A DNA stretch of 64,000 bases from Oscillospiraceae bacterium. Lineage in GTDB: Bacteria; Bacillota_A; Clostridia; Oscillospirales; Ruminococcaceae. The translations under genes were made by a program, and so were the position numbers. This document shows, in pieces, positions 33,188 to 42,137 of this stretch (positions are counted from its first letter, which is position 1; each line of letters begins with the position of its first letter). The stretch lies in assembly GCA_004558145.1 (NCBI GenBank), contig SFDQ01000011.1, positions 1 through 64,000 of the forward strand. The letters run 5' to 3'. The notes below the pieces were generated by a model that saw nothing but the letters and a program-made list of their open reading frames with translations, did no database searches and had not been told where the DNA came from.

Positions 33188-35825
33188 GCAGTTCTACCTC
33201 CCCTGCGGGCACAGAAAACGTGAAGACCGCCCCATGGGGCACGTTGTCGGTCACGGTGATCTCCCCTCCGTGCGCGCTGATGATGGACCGGCAAAGCGCC
33301 AGCCCCAGTCCCATGCTGCGGCGGCTGTCGGCAATTTTGTTGGCCGCGCTGTAAAACATGTCAAAGACGTGGGGTTTGGCCTCGTCGGAAATGCCGGGCC
33401 CGTTGTCCGCCACAGAGACGAACACGAAGCCGCCCTGCCGTTTCCAGCTGATGCCGATCTCCGAGCCGGGCGGGGTGTATTTGATGGCGTTGTCCACAAT
33501 GTTGATGATGACCTGCACGATCAGCTTCGCGTCGATCTGCACCAGCATGTAGTCGTCGCCGCTTTGCACGTTCAGGCGGTACTCCGCGCTTTTGCGGTTG
33601 ATGTGGCGCAGAGCTTCGGCCACCACCTCGTCGATCAGCTCCGTGGACATGCGCAGGTTCATGCGGCCCTCTTCCAGGCGGCTCACCGACAGCAGGTTTT
33701 CCACCAGATTGATGAGCCACATGGAATCATCGTAAATGTCGGCATACATCTGCTCCTTGGCCTTCTCGTCGAAAATGGCCCCGTTGGACAGAAGGTTGCT
33801 GGCATTGCCCGAGATGGAGGTGAGGGGCGTGCGCAGGTCGTGGGAGATGGAGCGCAGCAGATTTGCCCGCAGCTGCTCGTTCTTGGCCAGAACGGCGGCC
33901 GCCTCCTTCTCCTCGACGTTCTTCTGGTTTTCCATCGCAAGGGCGCACTCGCTCAGCACCGAGAGCAAAAGGCTGGCCTCGAAGGAATCGAGGGGCTTTT
34001 CGGAGGCGGCGATGCCCACCACTCCATAGACCTGATCGCCCGTCCGGACCGACAGATAGGTGCAGCGCGCGTCCGAAAAGGTCTCGGTCCCCGCGCCCGC
34101 GCGCTTGTTGTTTGCCAGCACCCACTGGGCCACTTCCCGCTCCCGGCCGCCGGTATAGGCGGCCCGGGCGGTCTCGCCGTTCACGCAGAACACCTGCGGC
34201 TCCGCCAGCTTTCCGTGGTCCAGGCGGTAGGCAACGATGTCCCGCTGGAATATCTTCAAGAGCTGACCGGCCGCCACCGCGACGATCTCTTCCTGGGTGC
34301 GGGCCTTCTGAAGGTTCTGGTTCGTTTCGAACAGCAGCTTTGCCCGCCAGGCCACCAGCGCGGAGTTCTTTGCGTGGGATTTCAGTTTGGAGGCGAGAGA
34401 GCCGGTGAGCAGCGACGCCAGGAACATCACCAGAAAGGTGACGGGGTAGCCGCTGTCATAGGCGTGCAGCGAGAATCTGGGCACCGTGAAGAAAAAGTTG
34501 AAGGTGAGCACGCCGGCCACGGAGGCGATGAAGCTGCACACCGAGCTTCTGGTGAAGATGGGAACGAGCATCGCCCCCAGGATATACAGCGTGATGATGT
34601 TGGCTTCCGTCAGACCCAGGTTATAAAACAGCAGGCCCATCAGGGTGACGAGCACGAGGATCCCCACCACCTTGAGCAGGTCCGCCACGGAGATCGCCGG
34701 CAGGTGCATGATCTCCCGGTGGCGCAGAGCGAAGCGGCTGGCGGGGTTGTTGTCCGGGATGATGTGGATGTCCAGATCGGGCATCAGCTCGATGAGCCAC
34801 TCGGTGAGCGAGCTTCTTCTGAACAGCGAGCGGTGGGACATCCCGCTGCGCCCCAGCACGATCTTTGTGACGCCGGAAAGCCGGGCAAATTCCGCGATCT
34901 GGTCCGCCACGTCGTCGCCGTAGACCGTCTCGATGGACGCGCCCAGCTGCTGGGCCAGATGGATGTTGCCCCGCAGACGCTGTTTGTCCTCGGCGGGCAT
35001 CTGCTGAAACGCTTTTGTTTCCACAAACAGCGCCGTGAATCCGCACTGGAACGCCCCCGCCATCCGCGCCGCGGTGCGGATGATCTTTTCGTTGGAGGGC
35101 GCGGCGGAAAGGCACACCAGGATGTGCTCGTGAGCCCGGTAGGTTTTTTGGGCCGGGCTCTGTTTTGCGTACAGGGCGGCCCGGTCCGCGCAGCGGCGAA
35201 GGCCCACTTCCCGCAGCGCGTTCAGCCGGGGCAGCGCGCCGCCGTCCGGCTGACCGGCTTCGTTCCCGCTGTTCAGCCGCTTTTGCAGCGCCCGGGGCTC
35301 TATATCCACGAATTCGACGGCGGCGGCCCGGTCGAACACACGGTCCGGGACGCGCTCTTTCACCGCGCTGCCCAGAATGGGCAGCACCACGTCCTGGATG
35401 CTTTCCACCTGCTGGATGTCCAGGGTGGCGTAGACGTCGATGCCAAATTTCAGCAGCTCTTCCACGTCCTGATACCGCTTCATGTGGCGGGAGTTTTCGC
35501 CGTTGGTGTGGGCCAGATCGTCGATCAGGATGAGCTGCGGGCGCCTTGCGAGGCAGGCGTCCAGGTCCAGTTCCTGCTCCCGGCTGCCGCCGCGCAGCAC
35601 CGTTTTGCAGGCGGCTTTTTCGAAGGAGTCGGCCAGCGCTTCCGTCTGGGGCCACCGCCCGTTCGAGAGCGGGCCGGCCACCACGTCTCTGCCCTTCTGC
35701 CGCTCCTTTTCGGCGGCGCGCAGCATGGCATAGCTTTTGCCTGCGCCCGAACAATAGCTGCAGAAGATGGTGAGCTCGCCCGGGCGCTTCTGACTGGCCT
35801 GATGCAGTGCCGCAACTGTATCCAC
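33180..35825 (-). CDS. kdpD: KdpD-type sensor kinase (divergent N-terminal P-loop)
   Basis: Turgor/K+ sensor kinase of 881 residues with the whole KdpD layout: N-terminal ATP-binding KdpD domain, Usp-like domain (ILVCLSAAPSNEKIIRTAAR), four membrane segments (around ISVADLLKVVGILVLVTLMG), GAF region, HisKA with SISHDLRTPLTSI and HATPase ending MGLGLALCRSII. The P-loop is SYCSGAGKS and the following motif IDDLAHTNGENSRH, both altered from the usual GxAxGVGKT and DELAHTNAPGSRH. The start GTG 35825 has GGGAGGGG upstream. It is 44% of the way along a K+ regulon and 62 nt after a small membrane protein gene; a second, more canonical KdpD lies at 42134-44791. Confidence 0.92.
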   Translation of the reverse strand: MDTVAALHQASQKRPGELTIFCSYCSGAGKSYAMLRAAEKERQKGRDVVAGPLSNGRWPQTEALADSFEKAACKTVLRGGSREQELDLDACLARRPQLILIDDLAHTNGENSRHMKRYQDVEELLKFGIDVYATLDIQQVESIQDVVLPILGSAVKERVPDRVFDRAAAVEFVDIEPRALQKRLNSGNEAGQPDGGALPRLNALREVGLRRCADRAALYAKQSPAQKTYRAHEHILVCLSAAPSNEKIIRTAARMAGAFQCGFTALFVETKAFQQMPAEDKQRLRGNIHLAQQLGASIETVYGDDVADQIAEFARLSGVTKIVLGRSGMSHRSLFRRSSLTEWLIELMPDLDIHIIPDNNPASRFALRHREIMHLPAISVADLLKVVGILVLVTLMGLLFYNLGLTEANIITLYILGAMLVPIFTRSSVCSFIASVAGVLTFNFFFTVPRFSLHAYDSGYPVTFLVMFLASLLTGSLASKLKSHAKNSALVAWRAKLLFETNQNLQKARTQEEIVAVAAGQLLKIFQRDIVAYRLDHGKLAEPQVFCVNGETARAAYTGGREREVAQWVLANNKRAGAGTETFSDARCTYLSVRTGDQVYGVVGIAASEKPLDSFEASLLLSVLSECALAMENQKNVEEKEAAAVLAKNEQLRANLLRSISHDLRTPLTSISGNASNLLSNGAIFDEKAKEQMYADIYDDSMWLINLVENLLSVSRLEEGRMNLRMSTELIDEVVAEALRHINRKSAEYRLNVQSGDDYMLVQIDAKLIVQVIINIVDNAIKYTPPGSEIGISWKRQGGFVFVSVADNGPGISDEAKPHVFDMFYSAANKIADSRRSMGLGLALCRSIISAHGGEITVTDNVPHGAVFTFSVPAGEVELHE

Positions 35826-35887
35826 CGCGCACCCCTCCCTTCTTTGGTCGATAGTATTATACCACAGACTTCCAGCCGCGGCGGGCT

Positions 35888-36067
35888 TCATCCGCAGCGC
35901 TTTTTCTCCTCCGCGGCGCCGGCGGGCGGCATGTCCGTGTTCAGCCGCGCCGGCTCTTCCTGCGGCGCGGACGTCTGCTCATCCAGAAATCGGTCGAGCC
36001 TTGCGGCCATGTAAAACCCGAACGCAACGGCCGCGGCCAGGCTGAGGATCAGCACAAATCCTTCCAT
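35888..36067 (-). CDS. Small single-pass membrane protein
   Basis: 59 residues: membrane segment FVLILSLAAAVAFGFYMAAR followed by an acidic, Pro/Ala-rich tail (DRFLDEQTSAPQEEPARLNT). GGAGG lies 7 nt before ATG 36067. It sits between the RCK protein gene and kdpD, in the same orientation with short gaps. I do not recognise a family; its place suggests a helper of K+ sensing or transport. Confidence 0.7.
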   Translation of the reverse strand: MEGFVLILSLAAAVAFGFYMAARLDRFLDEQTSAPQEEPARLNTDMPPAGAAEEKKRCG

Positions 36068-36094
36068 TGCTCTTCCTCCTCCCGCAAAAAACGC

Positions 36095-36745
36095 TTACAG
36101 ATGGAAGCACTTCTGAATATCCCGGTGGGTCCCCAGGACCAGCAGCGTGCTGTTTTCCGGCAGGCGGGTGTCGGAGGTGATGACGGTCATGGAGAACTTG
36201 CCCTGCTGCTTGATGGCCATCACGTTCACGTGGTACTGGTTGCGGATGTCGATCTCGCCGATCGTTCTGCCCACCCAGGCCGGGGGGACTTCCACTTCAA
36301 AAATGGCGTGGTCGTCGCCCAGCGAGATGTAGTCGCAGATGTGGTCGGAACTGTAGCGGATGGCGGTCCAGTCCGCCATCTGCCGTTCGGGATACACCAC
36401 TTCGTCGGCGCCGTTGCGCAGCAGGAACTTTGCCTGGATGTCCCGCGAGGCCCGCGCCACCACCTTTTTGGCCCCCAGCTCTTTCAGCAGGGAGGCGGTT
36501 TCCAGCGAGCCCTGGAAATTATCCCCGATGGCCACGATGCAGACGTCGAAATTCCTCACGCCCAGCGACGCGAGGAACTCTTCGCTGGTGCTGTCGCCGA
36601 TCTGGGCGTTGGTGACGTAGGGCAATATCTCATCCACACGCTTTTCGTCCTTGTCGATGGCCATGACCTGATGATGCAGTTCGTTCAGCTTCATTGCGAT
36701 GTGCCGGCCATAGCGGCCCAGCCCGATCAATAAAAAAGTTTTCAT
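36095..36745 (-). CDS. KtrA/TrkA-like K+ channel regulatory subunit (RCK_N + RCK_C)
   Basis: 216 residues. RCK_N Rossmann domain begins MKTFLLIGLGRYGRHIAM (GxGxxG nucleotide-binding loop) and holds AIDKDEKRVDEI and VARASRDIQAKFLLRNGADE. RCK_C follows from about residue 135 (EVEVPPAWVGRTIGEIDIRN), a domain that in some KtrA/CglK proteins binds cyclic di-AMP. ATG 36745 has AAGGAGG 4 nt upstream. The partner membrane channel (KtrB type) is not in the window. Being in the kdp neighbourhood suggests joint control of K+ uptake. Confidence 0.88.
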   Translation of the reverse strand: MKTFLLIGLGRYGRHIAMKLNELHHQVMAIDKDEKRVDEILPYVTNAQIGDSTSEEFLASLGVRNFDVCIVAIGDNFQGSLETASLLKELGAKKVVARASRDIQAKFLLRNGADEVVYPERQMADWTAIRYSSDHICDYISLGDDHAIFEVEVPPAWVGRTIGEIDIRNQYHVNVMAIKQQGKFSMTVITSDTRLPENSTLLVLGTHRDIQKCFHL

Positions 36746-36856
36746 GGTTCCTCCTTGCAGACGCATCCGCCGCATCTTAATACGTCTTTATCTCTTCTTT
36801 ATACTGACCATTATCCACATTCGGCCTAAAGGGAAGATTAGCATATCGCCCGGCGT

Positions 36857-36874
36857 ATTAAGACGGCATTAAGA
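36857..36874 (-). promoter_or_regulatory. Direct repeat of TCTTAAT, 11-bp spacing, upstream of the RCK gene
   Basis: Two TCTTAAT boxes on the minus strand (36857-36863 and 36868-36874) spaced 11 bp, as expected for an OmpR-type dimer site. A further box in opposite orientation is at 36775-36781. The array overlaps the intergenic region between the 64-residue protein gene and the RCK gene. Confidence 0.5.
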
Positions 36875-36882
36875 CGCCGGCG

Positions 36883-37077
36883 TCACAGCCAGCCGAACGC
36901 CGCGGCAAAGGGCAGCGTGACGCACACCGTGCACAGGCAGACCGCCGCCAGCGCGAACAGGGGCATGCCGATGAAGATCATCACAAAGCCCAGGACCCTG
37001 TGGCGAAAAACAAAGCGCTCCATGGAAGCGTCGATGCGGTTTTCAAATCGAGAGACATAGTTTCTGATCGCAAGCAT
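36883..37077 (-). CDS. Small membrane protein in K+ region
   Basis: 64 residues with a basic/acidic N-terminus (MLAIRNYVSRFENRIDASME) and a long hydrophobic stretch (VLGFVMIFIGMPLFALAAVC onward) that could form one or two membrane helices. GGAGGAG lies 6 nt upstream of ATG 37077. It stands between the terminator of kdpFABC and the RCK gene. Family unknown; likely part of the K+ response from position. Confidence 0.7.
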   Translation of the reverse strand: MLAIRNYVSRFENRIDASMERFVFRHRVLGFVMIFIGMPLFALAAVCLCTVCVTLPFAAAFGWL

Positions 37078-37127
37078 TTTTGTCTCCTCCTTACGGCCTT
37101 ATCATACTTCCCGGGAGTTTAAACCGG

Positions 37128-37155
37128 GGATAAGATGCGCCCAGCGGGATTAAGA
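37128..37155 (-). promoter_or_regulatory. Two GGAT(T)AAGA boxes at the promoter of the 64-residue protein gene
   Basis: GGATAAGA at 37128-37135 and GGATTAAGA at 37147-37155 (plus-strand reading), about 20 bp apart and just upstream of a -10-like TATGAT that has no -35. They resemble the box upstream of kdpF. Confidence 0.45.
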
Positions 37156-37161
37156 AGCGAT

Positions 37162-37198
37162 AAAAAAAACGCCGGGCCGCTTTTCGGGCAGCCCGGCG
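37162..37198 (-). terminator. Rho-independent terminator of kdpFABC
   Basis: 8-bp GC stem (CGCCGGGC/GCCCGGCG) followed on the minus strand by eight Ts. Confidence 0.85.
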
Positions 37199-37251
37199 GA
37201 TGTTCCGCAAACGCCTCCGGCGGGAAAAGGCGTTCCCGCCGGGTGCGCTCT

Positions 37252-37923
37252 TTATTTTTCCGTTTCGCTCACCAGGCCCATGGCCAGGGCGATGTCCAGA
37301 TTGACGCCCAGCACGTTGACCGTCTCCTCGCCGAAGACGCCCAGCAGCCTGCCGGTGGTGTTGTCCGCCACGATCTGTTCCAGCTGCTCCATGCTCAGGC
37401 CGGAGGCCTCGGCAATGGCGGGCAGCTGCACCGCCGCGCCCTGGGGCGACACATGGGGGTCCAGGCCGGAGCCGGAGGCGGTCATCAGGTCGGCGGGCAG
37501 GTCCTCGCGGCTGATTTCCGGGTTCGCTTCCAGAAACTCCTCGATGTCGGCCTCCACCCGCTCTGTGAGCGCGGGGTTGGAGGGCGCGTAGTTGCTGCTG
37601 CCGGAGGCAAGGCCGGCGTATTCGCTGCCGTCGCTGTAGTATTTGCTGCCGTCCGCGCCCTCGGAATAGGTGTTGTAGTTGCAGGCGGAGGGGCGGCACT
37701 TCATGAAATAGGGCTCGGTGAAATCCTGGCCCACGTTGGCCGCGCCCACCGCCCGGCCGTCGGCGGTGACGAGGCTGCCCCCCGCCTGGCGGGGGAAGAG
37801 CAGGGCGGACAGGCCGCTGAGCGCCGCGGGGAACGCAGCGCCGCACAGCAGCAGCAGGACCAGCGTCACCACCACCGCCTGACGGGCGCTGTGCAGCAGA
37901 GACTTCTTGTTTGTTTCGCTCAT
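37252..37923 (-). CDS. kdpC: K+-transporting ATPase subunit C
   Basis: 223 residues: one N-terminal membrane helix (AVVVTLVLLLLCGAAFPAAL) and an extracytoplasmic domain with the KdpC signatures LMTASGSGLDPHVSPQGA and DNTTGRLLGVFGEETVNVL. It stabilises the KdpFABC complex and raises ATP affinity of KdpB. It follows kdpB by 15 nt and ends the kdp transport operon before a strong terminator. Confidence 0.96.
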   Translation of the reverse strand: MSETNKKSLLHSARQAVVVTLVLLLLCGAAFPAALSGLSALLFPRQAGGSLVTADGRAVGAANVGQDFTEPYFMKCRPSACNYNTYSEGADGSKYYSDGSEYAGLASGSSNYAPSNPALTERVEADIEEFLEANPEISREDLPADLMTASGSGLDPHVSPQGAAVQLPAIAEASGLSMEQLEQIVADNTTGRLLGVFGEETVNVLGVNLDIALAMGLVSETEK

Positions 37924-37938
37924 TTTGGAAAACCCTCC

Positions 37939-39990
<2,052 letters not shown>

Positions 39991-40006
39991 TATGGTCAGA
40001 ACCTCC

Positions 40007-41764
40007 TTAGGCCCAAAGGGTCAGATGTTCCGCGATGGGGCCCAGAGCCAGCGCCGGGAAGAAGGTCAGCGCGGCGAAAATGTACACCACGAACACCAGG
40101 ATGACGGCAAAGCTGACGGTGCCGGTGCGCAGGGTGCCGGCGGACTCGTTGATGAAGTTCTTTTTCATCAGCGAGCCGGCAATGGCCAGCTGGATGACGA
40201 TGGAAAGATACCGCCCGAAGAACATGGCCAGCCCGGTGGTGATGTTCCAGAAACAGGAGTTGTCCGCCAGGCCCTCGAAGCCGGAGCCGTTGTTCGCGGC
40301 GGAGGATGCGTACTCATACAGCACCTGGCTCAGGCCGTGGAAGCCGGGGTTGGTGATGCCCGCGAGGCCCGCGGCGGTGGCCACGGCCAGGGCGGTGAAG
40401 GTCAGGATGAGGAACGGATGGACGATGATGCAGATGGCGGTGAGCTTCATCTCGCGGCCCTCGATCTTTTTGCCCAGATACTCCGGGGTGCGGCCCACCA
40501 TCAGGCCGCAGATGAACACCGCCAGAATGGCGTACAGGATCATGTTCATCAGGCCCACGCCCTTGCCGCCGAACACCACGTTGAGCATCATGTGCAGCAT
40601 CGGCACCATGCCGCCCAGCGGAGTGAGGGTGTCGTGCATGTTGTTGACGGTGCCGGTGGTGAAGGAGGTGGTGACGGTGGTGAACAGGGCCGACTGGGCA
40701 ACGCCGAAGCGCACCTCCTTGCCCTCCATGCTGCCCATGGACTGGTCCAGCCCCGCCTGCGCCAGCAGCGGGTTGCCCTGGCTCTCCGCCCAGAAGCACA
40801 GGCTCAGGCCCGCCAGGAACAGGATGCCCATGGCCAGAAAGATGCTGCGGCCCTCGCGGCCGAAGATGCGGGCGGTGAGGCCCTCCCGCGGCTGGTCCGC
40901 GCCTTCCCGGGCGGCTTGTTCCAGGTGTTCTCTGCGGCTGTCAGCCACCATTTTGCCGAAGGTGATGACGCAGGCGCCGGGCAGCAGCATCATGGAATAC
41001 AGTTCGATCAGATTTGAAAGCATCGTGGGGTTCTCCAGGGGCGTTGCGGAGTTCGCGCCCAGAAAGCCGCCGCCGTTGGTGCCCAGATGCTTAATGATCT
41101 CCAAAGCGGCGATGGGGCCCATGGCGATCTCCTGACAGGTGCCCTCCAGCGTTTTCACAACGATGTTGCCGTCAAAGTTCTGGGGCACGCCCTGCCACAC
41201 CAGAAGCAGGCCGCCCACGATGGAGAAGGGGAGCAGGATGCGGGTGATGATGCGGACCAGGTCCGAAAAGAAATTGCCCACATCGTCTTTCGTCCGGCCG
41301 GCAAGGCCGCGGATGAAGGCCACGCAGGCGGCATAGCCGGTGGCCGCGGAAACGAACATCATGAAGATGATGACCAGCATCTGAGACAGATAGCTCAGCC
41401 CGCTCTCGCCGGAATAGTGCTGCAGGTTCGTGTTGGTCATGAAGCTGATGATGGTGTTGAACGCCAGCGCGGGCTCCATGCTTTTGATGCCGTTGGGGTT
41501 GAGCAGGGGAGCGCTCTGGATGCGAAGGATGATGTAGCCGACGGCCACCATCATGGCGTTGGTGCCCACCAGCGCCAGCACATACTGTTTCCAGTTCATC
41601 CCTTTTTCAGGGTCGACGCCGCCCAGTTTGTAAATGGCCCCGTCCACCCGGTCGAACACCGGGTCGGCAAAGGTGTGTTTTCCTGCGGCGATATGATACA
41701 GATACCGCCCCACCGGAACGACAATTATCAGATAGATGAGAATTGTCAGCACCAGCTGTAACAT
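40007..41764 (-). CDS. kdpA: K+-transporting ATPase subunit A (channel-like)
   Basis: K+-binding, channel-like membrane subunit of 585 residues with about ten transmembrane segments. Selectivity-loop regions include NTNLQHYSGESGLSYLSQM and LGTNGGGFLGANSATPLENP. GGGAGG precedes ATG 41764. Second to last in order after kdpF. It is the high-affinity K+ pathway of the complex. Confidence 0.97.
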   Translation of the reverse strand: MLQLVLTILIYLIIVVPVGRYLYHIAAGKHTFADPVFDRVDGAIYKLGGVDPEKGMNWKQYVLALVGTNAMMVAVGYIILRIQSAPLLNPNGIKSMEPALAFNTIISFMTNTNLQHYSGESGLSYLSQMLVIIFMMFVSAATGYAACVAFIRGLAGRTKDDVGNFFSDLVRIITRILLPFSIVGGLLLVWQGVPQNFDGNIVVKTLEGTCQEIAMGPIAALEIIKHLGTNGGGFLGANSATPLENPTMLSNLIELYSMMLLPGACVITFGKMVADSRREHLEQAAREGADQPREGLTARIFGREGRSIFLAMGILFLAGLSLCFWAESQGNPLLAQAGLDQSMGSMEGKEVRFGVAQSALFTTVTTSFTTGTVNNMHDTLTPLGGMVPMLHMMLNVVFGGKGVGLMNMILYAILAVFICGLMVGRTPEYLGKKIEGREMKLTAICIIVHPFLILTFTALAVATAAGLAGITNPGFHGLSQVLYEYASSAANNGSGFEGLADNSCFWNITTGLAMFFGRYLSIVIQLAIAGSLMKKNFINESAGTLRTGTVSFAVILVFVVYIFAALTFFPALALGPIAEHLTLWA

Positions 41765-41791
41765 GTGAAATTCCTCCCAAGTCGTGTGTTG

Positions 41792-41869
41792 TCAGAACCG
41801 TTCCGGATGCGCCAGCGCGTACACCAGGTACGCCCCCAGCAGCAGAACGATGACGCCAAGCAGGATCAT
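41792..41869 (-). CDS. kdpF: K+-transporting ATPase subunit F
   Basis: 25-residue single-helix peptide (MILLGVIVLLLGAYLVYALA, then HPERF). The LGAYLVYAL...ERF end matches the KdpF pattern seen in other bacteria (GYLVYAL..AE.F). GGGAGGG lies 6 nt upstream of ATG 41869, and kdpA starts 27 nt after the stop. KdpF stabilises the complex. Confidence 0.88.
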   Translation of the reverse strand: MILLGVIVLLLGAYLVYALAHPERF

Positions 41870-41888
41870 AACTTTCCCTCCCAAAGGA

Positions 41889-41987
41889 TCATTCCTGTTC
41901 TTCCGTCTGCTTCCAGCACCAGTTCACCAGAAGCCGCACGAGCCCGAAATCAATCAGAAGGATGCCCGCCATGAGCAGGTCCATCAT
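41889..41987 (-). CDS. Tiny membrane peptide upstream of kdpF
   Basis: 32 residues (MMDLLMAGILLIDFGLVRLL, then VNWCWKQTEEQE), one hydrophobic helix with a charged C-terminal tail. AAAGGAG lies 9 nt before ATG 41987 (a second ATG follows at once). First gene of the kdp transport operon, 19 nt before kdpF. Not a known Kdp subunit to me; could be a KdpF-like accessory helix. Confidence 0.65.
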   Translation of the reverse strand: MMDLLMAGILLIDFGLVRLLVNWCWKQTEEQE

Positions 41988-42031
41988 AGAAAAAGACTCC
42001 TTTCGTCCGATGTGTGCGCAAAGGTTTTCCG

Positions 42032-42054
42032 GGCCCCGTTCAACGGGCGGGGCC
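42032..42054 (-). terminator. GC hairpin in kdp leader
   Basis: 7-bp stem GGCCCCG/CGGGGCC with 9-nt loop between kdpD2 and the kdp transport genes; no U tract, so attenuator or leader structure rather than full terminator. Confidence 0.35.
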
Positions 42055-42099
42055 TTCCGCCTTTGCATCCAACAGGATACTTCGCCCGGCGCAAAGTGT

Positions 42100-42137
42100 G
42101 GATTAAGGTTGCCGGCAGGATGTTAAAGCGGGATTAA
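42100..42137 (-). promoter_or_regulatory. Candidate KdpE boxes upstream of kdpF operon
   Basis: Plus-strand reading: GGATTAA at 42100-42106, GTTAAA around 42122-42127 and GGATTAA at 42131-42137; the last overlaps the stop of the upstream kinase gene. The latter two TTAA cores are 11 bp apart. Likely activator site for the kdp transport operon. Confidence 0.5.
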